Origin: an uncultured Verrucomicrobiota bacterium
Lineage (GTDB): Bacteria > Verrucomicrobiota > Verrucomicrobiia > Limisphaerales > UBA8199
DNA length: 45,080 bases
Direction: 5' to 3'
NCBI GenBank assembly: GCA_903873945.1
Contig: CAIQQM010000283.1
Location: 1-45,080, forward strand
Each line of letters begins with the position of its first letter. Positions within the stretch are counted from its first letter, which is position 1. This document shows positions 7,027 through 15,593 of this stretch, piece after piece. The notes below the pieces were generated by a model. That model did no database searches, had not been told where the DNA came from, and was given only the letters and a program-made list of their open reading frames with translations. Both the position numbers and the translations under genes were made by a program.

Positions 7027-9025
7027 AAGCCAGGACTCCTTCTATCTCGCTAAAAATCTGTTCGTCTTCGAACAGGTGCTGTTTGATAGAACCGGACGGA
7101 CAGGAGGCGACGCAGGTGCCGCAGCCTTTGCACAGAGCTTCATTTATGATAGCTTTCTGCTTTGCGTCGTCGAACGAAATCGCGGTGTATGGACAGAGCA
7201 CGACGCATGATTTGCAGCCGGAGCATTCCTCCTCGACAATATAGGCCGTATTGGGTTCCTGTTCGATGTAACCCCTGTCGATGAGCGCCATCGCTTCGGC
7301 GGCGGCAGCGCCCGCCTGAGCGATACTGTCGGGGATGTCCTTCGGTCCCTGACAACATCCGGCGATGAACACGCCATCGGTAAAGGTGCTCACAGGCGCG
7401 AGTTTTGGGTGTTTTTCCAGGAACCAGCCTTCGGTTCCGCAACTCATATTGAAGAGCCGTCGTACTTCCTGCGCATCAACCTGCGGTTCCATTCCGACAG
7501 CCAGCACGATCATGTCAACCGGGATACGGCGCACGAACCCAGCCAGCGTGTCTTCGACGCGGATGACGAGCTTGCCTTCCTCCTCGGGTGCCAGGGCCCA
7601 ATCCGTCACCTCGGCGACGCGGCCGCGGATGAAGCGGATCCCTTCGCGCAGCGATTTGTCGTAAAACTCTTCGCAGCCCTTGCCGGGCGCGCGAATGTCC
7701 ATATAGAAAATCGTGACATCGGCGTCCGTATGCTCCTTGAAAAGCTGGGCGAGCTTCATCGAATGCATACAGCAGGTGCGCGAACACCACCGGTTGGTTT
7801 TCAGGTCGCGCGAGCCGACGCAGAGGATGAACCCGGCGGTTTTTGGCTTGCTGCCATCGCGCAGAATAATGTCGCCAGCGGTTGGGCCGGAGCTCGTGAC
7901 CAGCCGTTCCAACTCGAGCGATGTGACCACGTTCGGATACAAACCGTAACCGTATTGTGGAATCCGCTTGGCGTCGAACAGCTTGAACCCGGTGGCAACA
8001 ATGATGGTGCCGACTTTGACCTCGATCAGTTCCTCCTTCTGGTTGAAGTCGATGGCTTGGCGATCAGCGCAGGCTTCGAGACATGTCTTTTTGCACTTGC
8101 CTGTCTTGACCTGGAGGCAACGTTCGGGGTCGATGAGCACAACTTGCGGCACGGCTTGCGGGAAGGGAATGTAGATTGGTTTGCGCTTGCTCAGGCCCAC
8201 GTTGAATTCATCGGAAAACTTAGGCTCCTTATAAACGCAGGACTTAATGCATTCCTGGCAGCCGACGCAGAGATCTTCAATGACATAGCGCGGCTTGCGC
8301 TGGACCGTTACCTTGTAATTTCCCACATAGCCCTCAACCTTCACGACCTCGGAATAAGTCCAGAGCGTGACGTTCTCGTGGGAACGGACGGCGGACATTT
8401 TGGGTGTCAGAATACAGGCGGCACAATCCAACGTCGGAAAAGTCTTGTCGAATTTCGCCATATGCCCGCCAATGCTTGGCTCGCGTTCGACCAGGAAGAC
8501 TTTCTTGCCCGCGTTGCCAAGGGTCAGCGCCGCGTGAATGCCTGAAATTCCACCGCCGACCACAAGCACGTCCGGGTGAATGGGAACCCGGGTTGTCTCG
8601 AGCGGCTTATGGAAGCGGACGCGGCGAATCGCCGCGTGGGCGAGGGCTCTGGCTTTGGCGGTGGCTTCGATGAGGTCGGTGTGTACCCAGGAGTCGTGCT
8701 CACGGATGTTAACCATCTGAAAATAGAACGGATTGAGTCCGCCCCGCTCCGTGGCAGTTCGGAAAGTGTGCTCGTGCAGGAGAGGCGAGCATGAAGCGAC
8801 GACGATGCGGTTGAGCTTATGGTCATGGATATCCTGTTGAATGAGCTCCTGGCCCGGGTCGGAACACATGTATTTGTAGTCGCGCGACACAACTACCCCA
8901 GGGAGTTTTGAAGTGTACTCCGCCACCGCGGGGCAATCGACCACTGCGCCGATGTTGTGGCCGCAATGGCAGATGTAGAAACCGATCCTGACTTCGTCGG
9001 TTCCGTTGTGGGAAGGGTTGCTCAT
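7019..9025 (-). CDS. hdrA: Heterodisulfide reductase subunit A, FAD bifurcation centre
   Basis: HdrA holds the FAD that splits electron pairs between ferredoxin and HdrBC. The 668 residues show, in order: the N-terminal domain with CHCGHNIG (19-26) and CSDPGQE (54-60); a Rossmann FAD site GGGISG (157-162); LDCAACILTPKM (199-210); an inserted ferredoxin motif C253-x2-C-x2-C-x3-C; the CSRTCCMH segment; and two C-terminal [4Fe-4S] motifs starting at C601 and C632. This matches full-length methanogen-type HdrA, not the truncated sulfur-oxidation form. AAAGGT precedes the ATG at 9025. It lies ten bases after hdrB and overlaps mvhD. The ferredoxin-reducing role is inferred from the family. Confidence 0.96.
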   Translation of the reverse strand: MSNPSHNGTDEVRIGFYICHCGHNIGAVVDCPAVAEYTSKLPGVVVSRDYKYMCSDPGQELIQQDIHDHKLNRIVVASCSPLLHEHTFRTATERGGLNPFYFQMVNIREHDSWVHTDLIEATAKARALAHAAIRRVRFHKPLETTRVPIHPDVLVVGGGISGIHAALTLGNAGKKVFLVEREPSIGGHMAKFDKTFPTLDCAACILTPKMSAVRSHENVTLWTYSEVVKVEGYVGNYKVTVQRKPRYVIEDLCVGCQECIKSCVYKEPKFSDEFNVGLSKRKPIYIPFPQAVPQVVLIDPERCLQVKTGKCKKTCLEACADRQAIDFNQKEELIEVKVGTIIVATGFKLFDAKRIPQYGYGLYPNVVTSLELERLVTSSGPTAGDIILRDGSKPKTAGFILCVGSRDLKTNRWCSRTCCMHSMKLAQLFKEHTDADVTIFYMDIRAPGKGCEEFYDKSLREGIRFIRGRVAEVTDWALAPEEEGKLVIRVEDTLAGFVRRIPVDMIVLAVGMEPQVDAQEVRRLFNMSCGTEGWFLEKHPKLAPVSTFTDGVFIAGCCQGPKDIPDSIAQAGAAAAEAMALIDRGYIEQEPNTAYIVEEECSGCKSCVVLCPYTAISFDDAKQKAIINEALCKGCGTCVASCPSGSIKQHLFEDEQIFSEIEGVLAYD

Positions 9026-9035
9026 GCTTGACCTT

Positions 9036-9917
9036 TCAGAAACGGATTTCGGATTTTTCGAGTTCAGGCAGCCTTTTCATGGGGACGAAATTCCGATGCA
9101 ACCCGAGTTGCTTTGGTTCCAGGCCGAAAGCCAGTCCCATCAACTGTGTGAAATAGACGGTGGCGATGCGGGCCGGTTCCCAGCGTTTCATGATCTGGTC
9201 GTGATAAGCGTCCAGGTTGAACTGGCAGAGCGGGCAAATGGTGGAAATGACGTCCGCACCGCGCCGGACGGCTTCCTTAAGCAGGATATAGGACATGCGC
9301 AATCCCGCTTCCGGCACCGTGCCGGTCAGGCTCGCGCCGCAGCATTTGGTCTTGAGCGGGTAATGGACGATTTCAGCGCCGAGCGCAGCTAAAATCCCGT
9401 CCATGGTAGTCGGGTTCCAGGCTTCATCAAAGGTCGCATAGGGCCGTACCACCTGGCAGCCGTAATACGGGGCGACCTTCAGTCCTTTGAGGGGACGGAC
9501 AACCTTCCGCTTGATGGCCTCAATACCGACATCATGGAAAAGCACGTCGAGGGGATGACGGACAGCAGTCTTGCCACTGTAGCTGAGGTTGGCGGCCTTG
9601 AGCGCGCGTTGGACGCCCTCGCGGATTTTTGGAAAGTCCTCGACGTTATGTTTGGTCTTGTTCAACACAAGGTAGCAGGCGCTGCATGGAGTCAACAGAT
9701 CCTGGGGGCCGGTCTTTTCCGCGATAGCCAGGTTGCGGGCGGCCAGGATGCACGCTTCCTGTTCATCCACCGACATATAGGCGGTTGCGCCGCAGCAGTT
9801 CCAGTCGTCGAGCTCCGTCAACTCGATCCCGAGATGACGCATGACTGGTAGCAACGATTCCTCGTAAGCACGGCCCAACCCTTTGAGTGAACAACCGGGG
9901 AAGTAAGAGTATTTCAC
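9036..9917 (-). CDS. hdrB: Heterodisulfide reductase subunit B, catalytic CCG-domain protein
   Basis: HdrB cleaves the disulfide substrate on two unusual non-cubane [4Fe-4S] clusters. Both cysteine-rich CCG motifs are intact in this 293-residue protein: C9-x31-CC(41,42)-x35-C78-x2-C81 and C154-x37-CC(192,193)-x34-C228-x2-C231. A complete pair supports a genuine disulfide reductase, as opposed to relatives that lack ligands. The natural substrate cannot be read from sequence; coenzyme M/B heterodisulfide is unlikely because nothing methanogenic is nearby. The ATG at 9917 overlaps the hdrC stop by four bases (ATGA). There is no membrane segment, consistent with the soluble HdrABC arrangement. 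Confidence 0.95.
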   Translation of the reverse strand: MKYSYFPGCSLKGLGRAYEESLLPVMRHLGIELTELDDWNCCGATAYMSVDEQEACILAARNLAIAEKTGPQDLLTPCSACYLVLNKTKHNVEDFPKIREGVQRALKAANLSYSGKTAVRHPLDVLFHDVGIEAIKRKVVRPLKGLKVAPYYGCQVVRPYATFDEAWNPTTMDGILAALGAEIVHYPLKTKCCGASLTGTVPEAGLRMSYILLKEAVRRGADVISTICPLCQFNLDAYHDQIMKRWEPARIATVYFTQLMGLAFGLEPKQLGLHRNFVPMKRLPELEKSEIRF

Positions 9918-10522
9918 GCCTTCCCCTTTCCGTTGCCGTTGGTGATTGTGGCCAGCATGGCATCCAACTCAGCCTGGCGCTCAATGCGTTCGGGTTTGAT
10001 GACAAAACGCCCGGTGGTGATCAGGCCTAGCCCCAGCCGCCAGGAGCTTAAGACCGCTCGCCAGTTAGCCCGCAGAAACAACTGCATGACCAGCAAGGTC
10101 TCGGTGATGCGCCCCTTGCTTAAGACCATCTTGGCGAATTCCTTGGCCAGAATGGGAATCGGCATGTGTTTCGGATAGACTTGCTCTTTGATGGCCCTTT
10201 GCTTGAGGGCATACATGATATCTGTGATGCGAATCTGGCGCGGACACTCAACGGTGCAGCTGTAGCAGGAGGCACAAAGCCAGATGGTGTTGCTCCGAAG
10301 AACCTCGTTCTTGAAGTCCGCGCGCACGAGTGCCATAACCTGCCTTGGGGAGAAATCCATGTAGATGGTTAGCGGGCAGGTCCCCGAGCAGGTGCCGCAT
10401 TGGATGCAACTCGGAAGCTGGTCGCACCCAGCGACGCTCATGATCTCCCTGCCAAAACCGCCGACCCGGTCCGCGTCGTATTTGATCGTGCGTTTGATCT
10501 TCATCATATGCGCCTCTACCAT
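9914..10522 (-). CDS. hdrC: Heterodisulfide reductase subunit C, di-cluster ferredoxin
   Basis: HdrC passes electrons from HdrA to HdrB through two [4Fe-4S] clusters. The 202-residue product carries CIQCGTCSGTCP (C39, C42, C45, C49) and CASCYSCTVECP (C83, C86, C89, C93), followed by a helical C-terminal part. The frame is open to 10567, but the ATG at 10522 is chosen because GGAAGGAG lies ten bases upstream. An ATG six codons in is another option. It is the first gene of the seven-gene operon. A TTGACA-type promoter lies ~80 bases upstream. This soluble HdrC, not a membrane HdrE partner, fits the hydrogenase-linked complex. Confidence 0.94.
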   Translation of the reverse strand: MVEAHMMKIKRTIKYDADRVGGFGREIMSVAGCDQLPSCIQCGTCSGTCPLTIYMDFSPRQVMALVRADFKNEVLRSNTIWLCASCYSCTVECPRQIRITDIMYALKQRAIKEQVYPKHMPIPILAKEFAKMVLSKGRITETLLVMQLFLRANWRAVLSSWRLGLGLITTGRFVIKPERIERQAELDAMLATITNGNGKGKA

Positions 10523-10601
10523 CGATCTCGTACTCCTTCCGGTTTTTACTCCGAGACCCGCCGACATTTCGACACACCTAAGTCAACTCAAACGGAATCC
10601 A

Positions 10602-10629
10602 AGTAAACAATCTCAACATGCATTGTCAA
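10602..10629 (-). promoter_or_regulatory. Candidate promoter for the hdr-mvh operon
   Basis: Reading the minus strand, a perfect TTGACA (10629-10624) is followed after 16 bases by TTTACT (10607-10602), four of six matches to the -10 consensus. Transcription would start near 10595, about 70 bases before hdrC. The region just upstream is AT-rich (ATTTAATTAAAA), like an UP element. Confidence 0.5.
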
Positions 10630-10913
10630 ACTCTCTCCATTTCTTGTATGAGAAAGTGAGTTAATTTAATTAAAACATGTGTAATTTTGCTGTCCGGCAG
10701 GGCCGTTTAGTTTGGGTTGATGTGAGTTCCGGGCTTCCCGGTCATCATCCCGGGCTCCACCGGATCGTTGGGCGCACATTTGCCTCCAAGTCGGGCGACT
10801 TTTCCTGATCGGCATCTTCGCTCTGCGGAGAAGCCAAACCCCAACCCCATTCGCTTTATTTCACCAGAGGGCATTGCCAATAGGGCTGGCTATGCCCGGA
10901 AAGGAGGGCAAGG
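10630..10913. other. Spacer between hdr operon promoter and protease operon
   Basis: No gene is seen. It contains an AT-rich block (10655-10680) and several short GC hairpins (for example CCGGG-CTT-CCCGG near 10730). One of them may end the protease transcript, but none has a clear T-run. Confidence 0.4.
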
Positions 10914-12584
10914 TCAGTTGGTTTTGTCTGAAGCTATGTAGGCAGCGTCCGCGATACCGTAGCGCTTGAGGACGCGCGCTGTCGCTTCCTGCTCAGGGCC
11001 GCCTGCGTTCAACACCATGCGCCGGAGCGATTCCCCTTCCGCGAACTCGAATATGTGAAAGCCGTTCATTGGCTTGGCAAGCGCGGCCCGCAATTCGGGC
11101 AGGCGGTTGACGCGTTGACCGTTTACCTTATTTACCACGAGATACCTTTGGTCTTGGTAGCCGATATTGTAAGCATCGGGTAGAACCTGAGACAGGATCA
11201 CGAGGGCAGGGCGTTCCTTTGTCGGCTCCTCGTTGTTATAGTAGTTAAGGCGGAACGGTGATCGCTGCTTCCACTCGGAGCCCCAGCTTCGGAGATAGGA
11301 ATCTGTCAGGGGCTGAAAAACGAGCCCTCCAGTGATAAAATATTCCGGTTCCTGGTCAAAGACGGCATAAGGGACGAGAGCGTTGGAGTATTCGAACTTC
11401 GGCAGGCGATAAATAACCTCCCTTGCTTTGCCGTCGCGCCAGATTTGCATCTTTACCTCATCGCCGGCCCATTTCCCGCGCGTGGCCAGATTTTCGAGCA
11501 TGAGATGGCCATACTCCGGGTCATTGTAGTCACCCTGGATGTCGAGGTCGAAACTGTCGATTTTCAGGAGGATGTCCAGCGGCTTGAGAACTTGCGCGCC
11601 TCCATCCGGCCGATTCGGGATCTGGGTGACGATGACGCCGTGTTGTTCCCCAGGCAGTTTCAACCATGCCAGTGAGTCCGGATTTTCCGCCGGTTGCCAA
11701 TAGAAATGAAAGTAGCCCAGGCCGTGATATGCCCCCTTCTTATGAGCTTCCAACACCGCCCGGATGAACGAGGCCGGCGTGGCGACGCAGATGCGGCCCT
11801 CCTGTGCCCTGATGATGCCGACAACGTGCGAATTTGCAATAAGCGGCTCACCCCAGCCGGCGCCCTGTATTTCAGACCCGGCCTCAAGCACCGCATGGTT
11901 CACCGCGCTTAACTGTCCTTCACGCACCGTGTATCGCGTGAATTCGGCGCGGCGGCTTTCGAGATTGCCGTCGCGCCAGCGGAGGATTTGAAGCGCGCCG
12001 TCCGAGGGGGTTGCGGTGTCGAAGACGACCGGCTTCAGATCGCGCCAAAATTTTGCGTCGGACACTGTCACCAAGGCAAGGTCAGCGTGGTAATCGATCC
12101 AGGTGACTTCCCCAATCCACCATTGGCCGCGGCCGCCCTTTTGGACGCGTACCAACGTGCGGTCAAACATCTCACCGGCCGTAGTGAGGATCTGCCGGGC
12201 GCCGACAACCAGCCCGATCTTTCGAAGTTTTATGGTGCGTTTGCTCCAAGGCAGGAAATAGTCGTATTGCTTGCGCGCGACTTCGATCGTCACAACCGAA
12301 TGCTCCCAGGCCGAGAGTTCACTCCGCTTTTCATCCTGTGCGAAAGTGGATGCCAGAACGCTGAAGAGGATTATTACGCTGAAGGAAGCCCAGGCGAACC
12401 GTTTGGATGCCAATTTAGAACTTGAGCCGGAAAAGAACGATTTAGGCGACGACTCGAGCGCGTCCAAAAGCACCGGCTGGGGGAGGTCCGTTTTCATGGC
12501 GGCGAATGGAACCCCCGAGGTTACGGGCGGGCGAGATGCCTGGCTTGCATTAAAGTTTGTTGAGAGGGGACAGTCGATTCTCAT
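10914..12584 (-). CDS. Secreted or membrane-anchored Deg9-like pseudoprotease with PDZ domains
   Basis: This is a paralogue of the protease encoded just upstream, with the same trypsin-like, PDZ, C-terminal PDZ-like order. Two triad residues are gone. The 'TNAHVV' position reads TTAGEM, so His is Gly137. The 'NPGNSGGP' position reads QGAGWGEP, so Ser is Trp244. The Asp in ADLAL (168) remains. The shared 'YFITGGLVFQPL' and 'YLVVNKVNGQRV' segments show the C-terminal half is conserved. A hydrophobic stretch at ~63-82 (FAWASFSVIILFSVLASTFA) acts as signal or anchor; an internal ATG at residue 30 is a possible start. Its ATG overlaps the upstream protease stop by four bases, so the two are probably made together. 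It is likely a binding or regulatory partner, not an enzyme. Confidence 0.85.
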   Translation of the reverse strand: MRIDCPLSTNFNASQASRPPVTSGVPFAAMKTDLPQPVLLDALESSPKSFFSGSSSKLASKRFAWASFSVIILFSVLASTFAQDEKRSELSAWEHSVVTIEVARKQYDYFLPWSKRTIKLRKIGLVVGARQILTTAGEMFDRTLVRVQKGGRGQWWIGEVTWIDYHADLALVTVSDAKFWRDLKPVVFDTATPSDGALQILRWRDGNLESRRAEFTRYTVREGQLSAVNHAVLEAGSEIQGAGWGEPLIANSHVVGIIRAQEGRICVATPASFIRAVLEAHKKGAYHGLGYFHFYWQPAENPDSLAWLKLPGEQHGVIVTQIPNRPDGGAQVLKPLDILLKIDSFDLDIQGDYNDPEYGHLMLENLATRGKWAGDEVKMQIWRDGKAREVIYRLPKFEYSNALVPYAVFDQEPEYFITGGLVFQPLTDSYLRSWGSEWKQRSPFRLNYYNNEEPTKERPALVILSQVLPDAYNIGYQDQRYLVVNKVNGQRVNRLPELRAALAKPMNGFHIFEFAEGESLRRMVLNAGGPEQEATARVLKRYGIADAAYIASDKTN

Positions 12585-14035
12585 AAGCGCCGGTCTTTGG
12601 GGACACCGTATGTCTTCAGGATTTCCGGGTTTGCCTCTGCCGCTTTGCCGTGCTCAAGGATTTCGAAATTGTGGTTGGGCAGGAATTCGACCACGTCGTA
12701 AGCGTTCGTGTTCGTTTCCAATGCCCGCACGACATCGTCCAGTTTCTCGATGCGGATGCCGTTTATTTTATCAACTGGCGTCGAGCCGTGGGACGCCACG
12801 TTGGCATTGACGGGATCGGCAAGAATGGAAGCCAGAACGATGGGTTCCGGCCGCGCCGTTGCCGGGCTCTCATTCCGGCGATAATAAAGTTCATAGTACG
12901 CCTCGATGCCGGATTGATCGGCCGGAGCGCGCCCCTGCGTTTTCAGGTAATCAAGGCTGAGTGGCGTGAAGACGAGTCCGCCATAGATATAGTAGCGCGG
13001 CAGCGAGCCATATTGATAGCCGGTCGCGCGATCCGCGTCATACACGTAAATCGGCAATGACACATCCATTTGCCGGCCGTCGCGCCAAATTTGCAGGGGC
13101 ACGGCTTCCCCAGCTTGCGCAAATTGAAACCCGAGCGCGGCAGAGAGACGATTGCCCTGATAGAGGATCGTGCCGTCGCTTGCAACCGGGAACGCCCCGA
13201 CACGCAGCAGCACATCGTCCTCTTTGAGCACTTTTTCCGTGCTTGGGATAGGCAAAAGGCTGTCCACTCGCGTGCCAAGGTTGTTGTCCGGCAATTTGAG
13301 CAAACTTCGGTAAGCCTGATTCTGCAAGGGCACCACGCGAATGCCGGCAGTCGGGAAGCCGTCATAATGCTCATTCGAGATTTCATTCAGGAAATGGTCG
13401 ATGACTGGCAGCGGGATGAAGAATCCCATATTCTCAAGTCCGGGCAGGCCTTGGAAGGCAACACCCACCACTTTGTCATCCTGGACAACCGGGCCACCGC
13501 TGTTGCCCGGGTTAATCGCCGCGTCGGTCTGGACGCCCAGAAACCGCCGGTTGCCGATGTGCGCATAGGGTTCCAACTCGATGCGCGAAACAACTCCGCG
13601 AGTGTAGGAGATTTCCTCGCCCCCAGCAGGGTAACCATAAGTGACCACGGTCGAACGCACCTTGGGTAGTTCCCCAAACTCCAGGGGCTCTATATTTTCA
13701 AAGAAACCCTCGTCCTGCACTGTCAGTATCGCCAAATCACAGTCATGCCCGATGAATTCCACTTCGGCGAGGTAGGGCCGCGGATCTTGGTAGCGGCGCA
13801 CAAGGATTTGGCGCGCCCAACTCACCACATGCGCATTGGTCATGATACGTCTTCCTTTGATGACGAATCCGGAACCGCCGCCACGCCGCACCGGCTCGAA
13901 ACGCCACGGGGCGTCCCAGGACGGTTGCTGGCTTGAGGTTACAATTTGAATTACCGACCGTTCAGGATTGGCAGCCAGGCCGACCGTCAGCCAATTGACT
14001 GTCAAAAGAAAAAGGATCGAAGTCTTTTTCAGCAC
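12581..14035 (-). CDS. Secreted trypsin-like serine protease with PDZ domains (Deg9-like)
   Basis: A 484-residue exported protease. An N-terminal Sec signal (MLKKTSILFLLTVNWLTVGLA, ~21 residues) is followed by a DegP-type catalytic domain. The triad is visible: TNAHVV (His69), DCDLAIL (Asp100) and NPGNSGGP (Ser179). A PDZ domain follows (DVLLRVGAFPVASDGTILYQ...), then the 'YYIYGGLVFTPLSLDYL' segment and a second PDZ-like domain (VDKINGIRIEKLDDV). That arrangement recalls plant Deg9/Deg2 proteins and their bacterial relatives rather than classical DegP. It should act in the periplasm on misfolded or specific proteins. It is the first gene of a two-gene operon with the pseudoprotease. Confidence 0.9.
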   Translation of the reverse strand: MLKKTSILFLLTVNWLTVGLAANPERSVIQIVTSSQQPSWDAPWRFEPVRRGGGSGFVIKGRRIMTNAHVVSWARQILVRRYQDPRPYLAEVEFIGHDCDLAILTVQDEGFFENIEPLEFGELPKVRSTVVTYGYPAGGEEISYTRGVVSRIELEPYAHIGNRRFLGVQTDAAINPGNSGGPVVQDDKVVGVAFQGLPGLENMGFFIPLPVIDHFLNEISNEHYDGFPTAGIRVVPLQNQAYRSLLKLPDNNLGTRVDSLLPIPSTEKVLKEDDVLLRVGAFPVASDGTILYQGNRLSAALGFQFAQAGEAVPLQIWRDGRQMDVSLPIYVYDADRATGYQYGSLPRYYIYGGLVFTPLSLDYLKTQGRAPADQSGIEAYYELYYRRNESPATARPEPIVLASILADPVNANVASHGSTPVDKINGIRIEKLDDVVRALETNTNAYDVVEFLPNHNFEILEHGKAAEANPEILKTYGVPKDRRL

Positions 14036-14238
14036 TCGCGGACAATGAAAGCACTCAAAGAATTGGTCAAGAACTTCCCTGCTTGCCTTCGGCCTTGGTG
14101 TGTGTCAATCTGGCACTCTGGTTTCGGAATTGTGATTTTGAAGACCGCGCGAGCAATCGCTCAAATACATCAAGCTGGAACATATTTGCCGCGCAGCATT
14201 CTAACACTATCTCCTTGAACTGCTAACGAATTAGAGCA

Positions 14239-15507
14239 ATGGCAGGCAAATCCAGTTTTCTAGACAAGGTTCTGGGCCGAATCGGGAGGCTCGACAACGA
14301 AGGTTTGCAAACCGTTGTCCAGCGTTTGGCCCGCGAGCGGAGCTTCCTGGAAATGGTCTTCAACGCCATTGAAGATGGGGTGCTGGTTGTGGACGAGGAA
14401 GGCCGCATTCTTTACTTCAACCAGGCTGTGACACGTTTCCTTGGTTTGCAGTCGGACGTTGAAGGCAAGCCCATCACTGACTACATTCCCGAGCTTGATT
14501 GGGAGAAAATCGCCCGGTTCGACAATGCAGGTGGCTCGGGTGTTGTTCGCCATGAGTTCGAGATCCCCTATCCGCGCCCACGTTTTCTCCGGCTTTATGC
14601 CGCGCCACTCGATGGTCAAGCTGCCGGGAGCGCCGGAGTCGCCCTCATTTTGCACGACGCCACCGAAGCCCGGCAACAAACCTTTGAAGCCATCGAAAGC
14701 GAGCGGATTCAGGCCCTGACGCTGCTGGCGGCGAGTGTCGCGCATGAAATTGGCAATCCTCTGAACGCGCTTCACATCCATCTGCAGCTTATGGAGCGCG
14801 AGCTTAAAAAGCTTAAAGTGGCTGGCAAGGACGAGGTGCTTACCACGTCTAGTTCCGACGCTCGTGGACGGTCGCGACCACGGGAGCCCGTCCTGATTGT
14901 GGAACACGCAACTGCCGAAAGCGCTCTAAAGCTGGAACAGTATCTCGTCGTGGCGAAGGGCGAGATCAATCGTCTGGATTACATTGTTACGCAGTTTTTG
15001 CAGGCAATTCGCCCTGTCGCGCCACAACTACGGCCCGGGGCGCTCAACGATGTCGTCCTGAAAACTCTGGAATTGCTGCGCCCGGAACTGGATAACCGTG
15101 GTGTGAGCGTCAAGTCCAAGCTGGCCCGGCAACTGCCGGCTACTCCAATTGACCCAACGCAGATTCAACAGGTCCTGGTAAACCTCATTAAGAATGCCAT
15201 TCAAGCTATGACCAAAGGAGGCACACTCACCCTTCAAACGGGCGAAGGTTCGGATGGCGTTTGGGTCAGCGTTTCGGACACGGGCGGCGGCATTCCCCAG
15301 GAAGAGATCAACCGCATCTTTGAACCATTTTACACAACCAAGAAAAAGGGCTCTGGTCTGGGCTTGATGATTGTGCAACGAATCGTTCGGGCTCACTACG
15401 GGCGCATCGACTTGGAGAGCCAGGTTGGCCGAGGCACTACGTTCCGCATCTGGCTGCCGCTGCACGAGCGGAAACCGCGCCTGCTGGAGGCCCCAACCTA
15501 TGATTAA
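14239..15507 (+). CDS. PAS-domain sensor histidine kinase, NtrB-like
   Basis: A 422-residue soluble kinase, likely partner of the response regulator downstream. The order is: a short helical N-terminus, a PAS domain (~35-145), the phosphoacceptor H-box SVAHEIGNPLN (His169), a long DHp hairpin, and a catalytic domain with NLIKNAIQAM (Asn319), DTGGGI, FEPFYTTK and GSGLGL. No transmembrane segment is seen, so it senses an internal signal. About 38 residues (~194-231, including SSSDARGRSRPREP) interrupt the loop between the two DHp helices, and their DNA is palindrome-rich. The end lies 86 bases before the regulator gene. A weak sigma-54-like TGGCAC-N5-TTTC occurs at 14111, 128 bases before the start. 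Confidence 0.9.
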   Translation: MAGKSSFLDKVLGRIGRLDNEGLQTVVQRLARERSFLEMVFNAIEDGVLVVDEEGRILYFNQAVTRFLGLQSDVEGKPITDYIPELDWEKIARFDNAGGSGVVRHEFEIPYPRPRFLRLYAAPLDGQAAGSAGVALILHDATEARQQTFEAIESERIQALTLLAASVAHEIGNPLNALHIHLQLMERELKKLKVAGKDEVLTTSSSDARGRSRPREPVLIVEHATAESALKLEQYLVVAKGEINRLDYIVTQFLQAIRPVAPQLRPGALNDVVLKTLELLRPELDNRGVSVKSKLARQLPATPIDPTQIQQVLVNLIKNAIQAMTKGGTLTLQTGEGSDGVWVSVSDTGGGIPQEEINRIFEPFYTTKKKGSGLGLMIVQRIVRAHYGRIDLESQVGRGTTFRIWLPLHERKPRLLEAPTYD

Positions 15508-15593
15508 AATTATAATTTGTTCGGTGAGCGTTCCGGAGTCGCAGATTGTTTATGCCTCGCGACGCTGATTAACCTACATTTTGGCATTCTCTG

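Noticed and set aside
7409-8545. Long plus-strand frame opposite hdrA
   Set aside because: Antisense shadow of hdrA with no recognisable domain.
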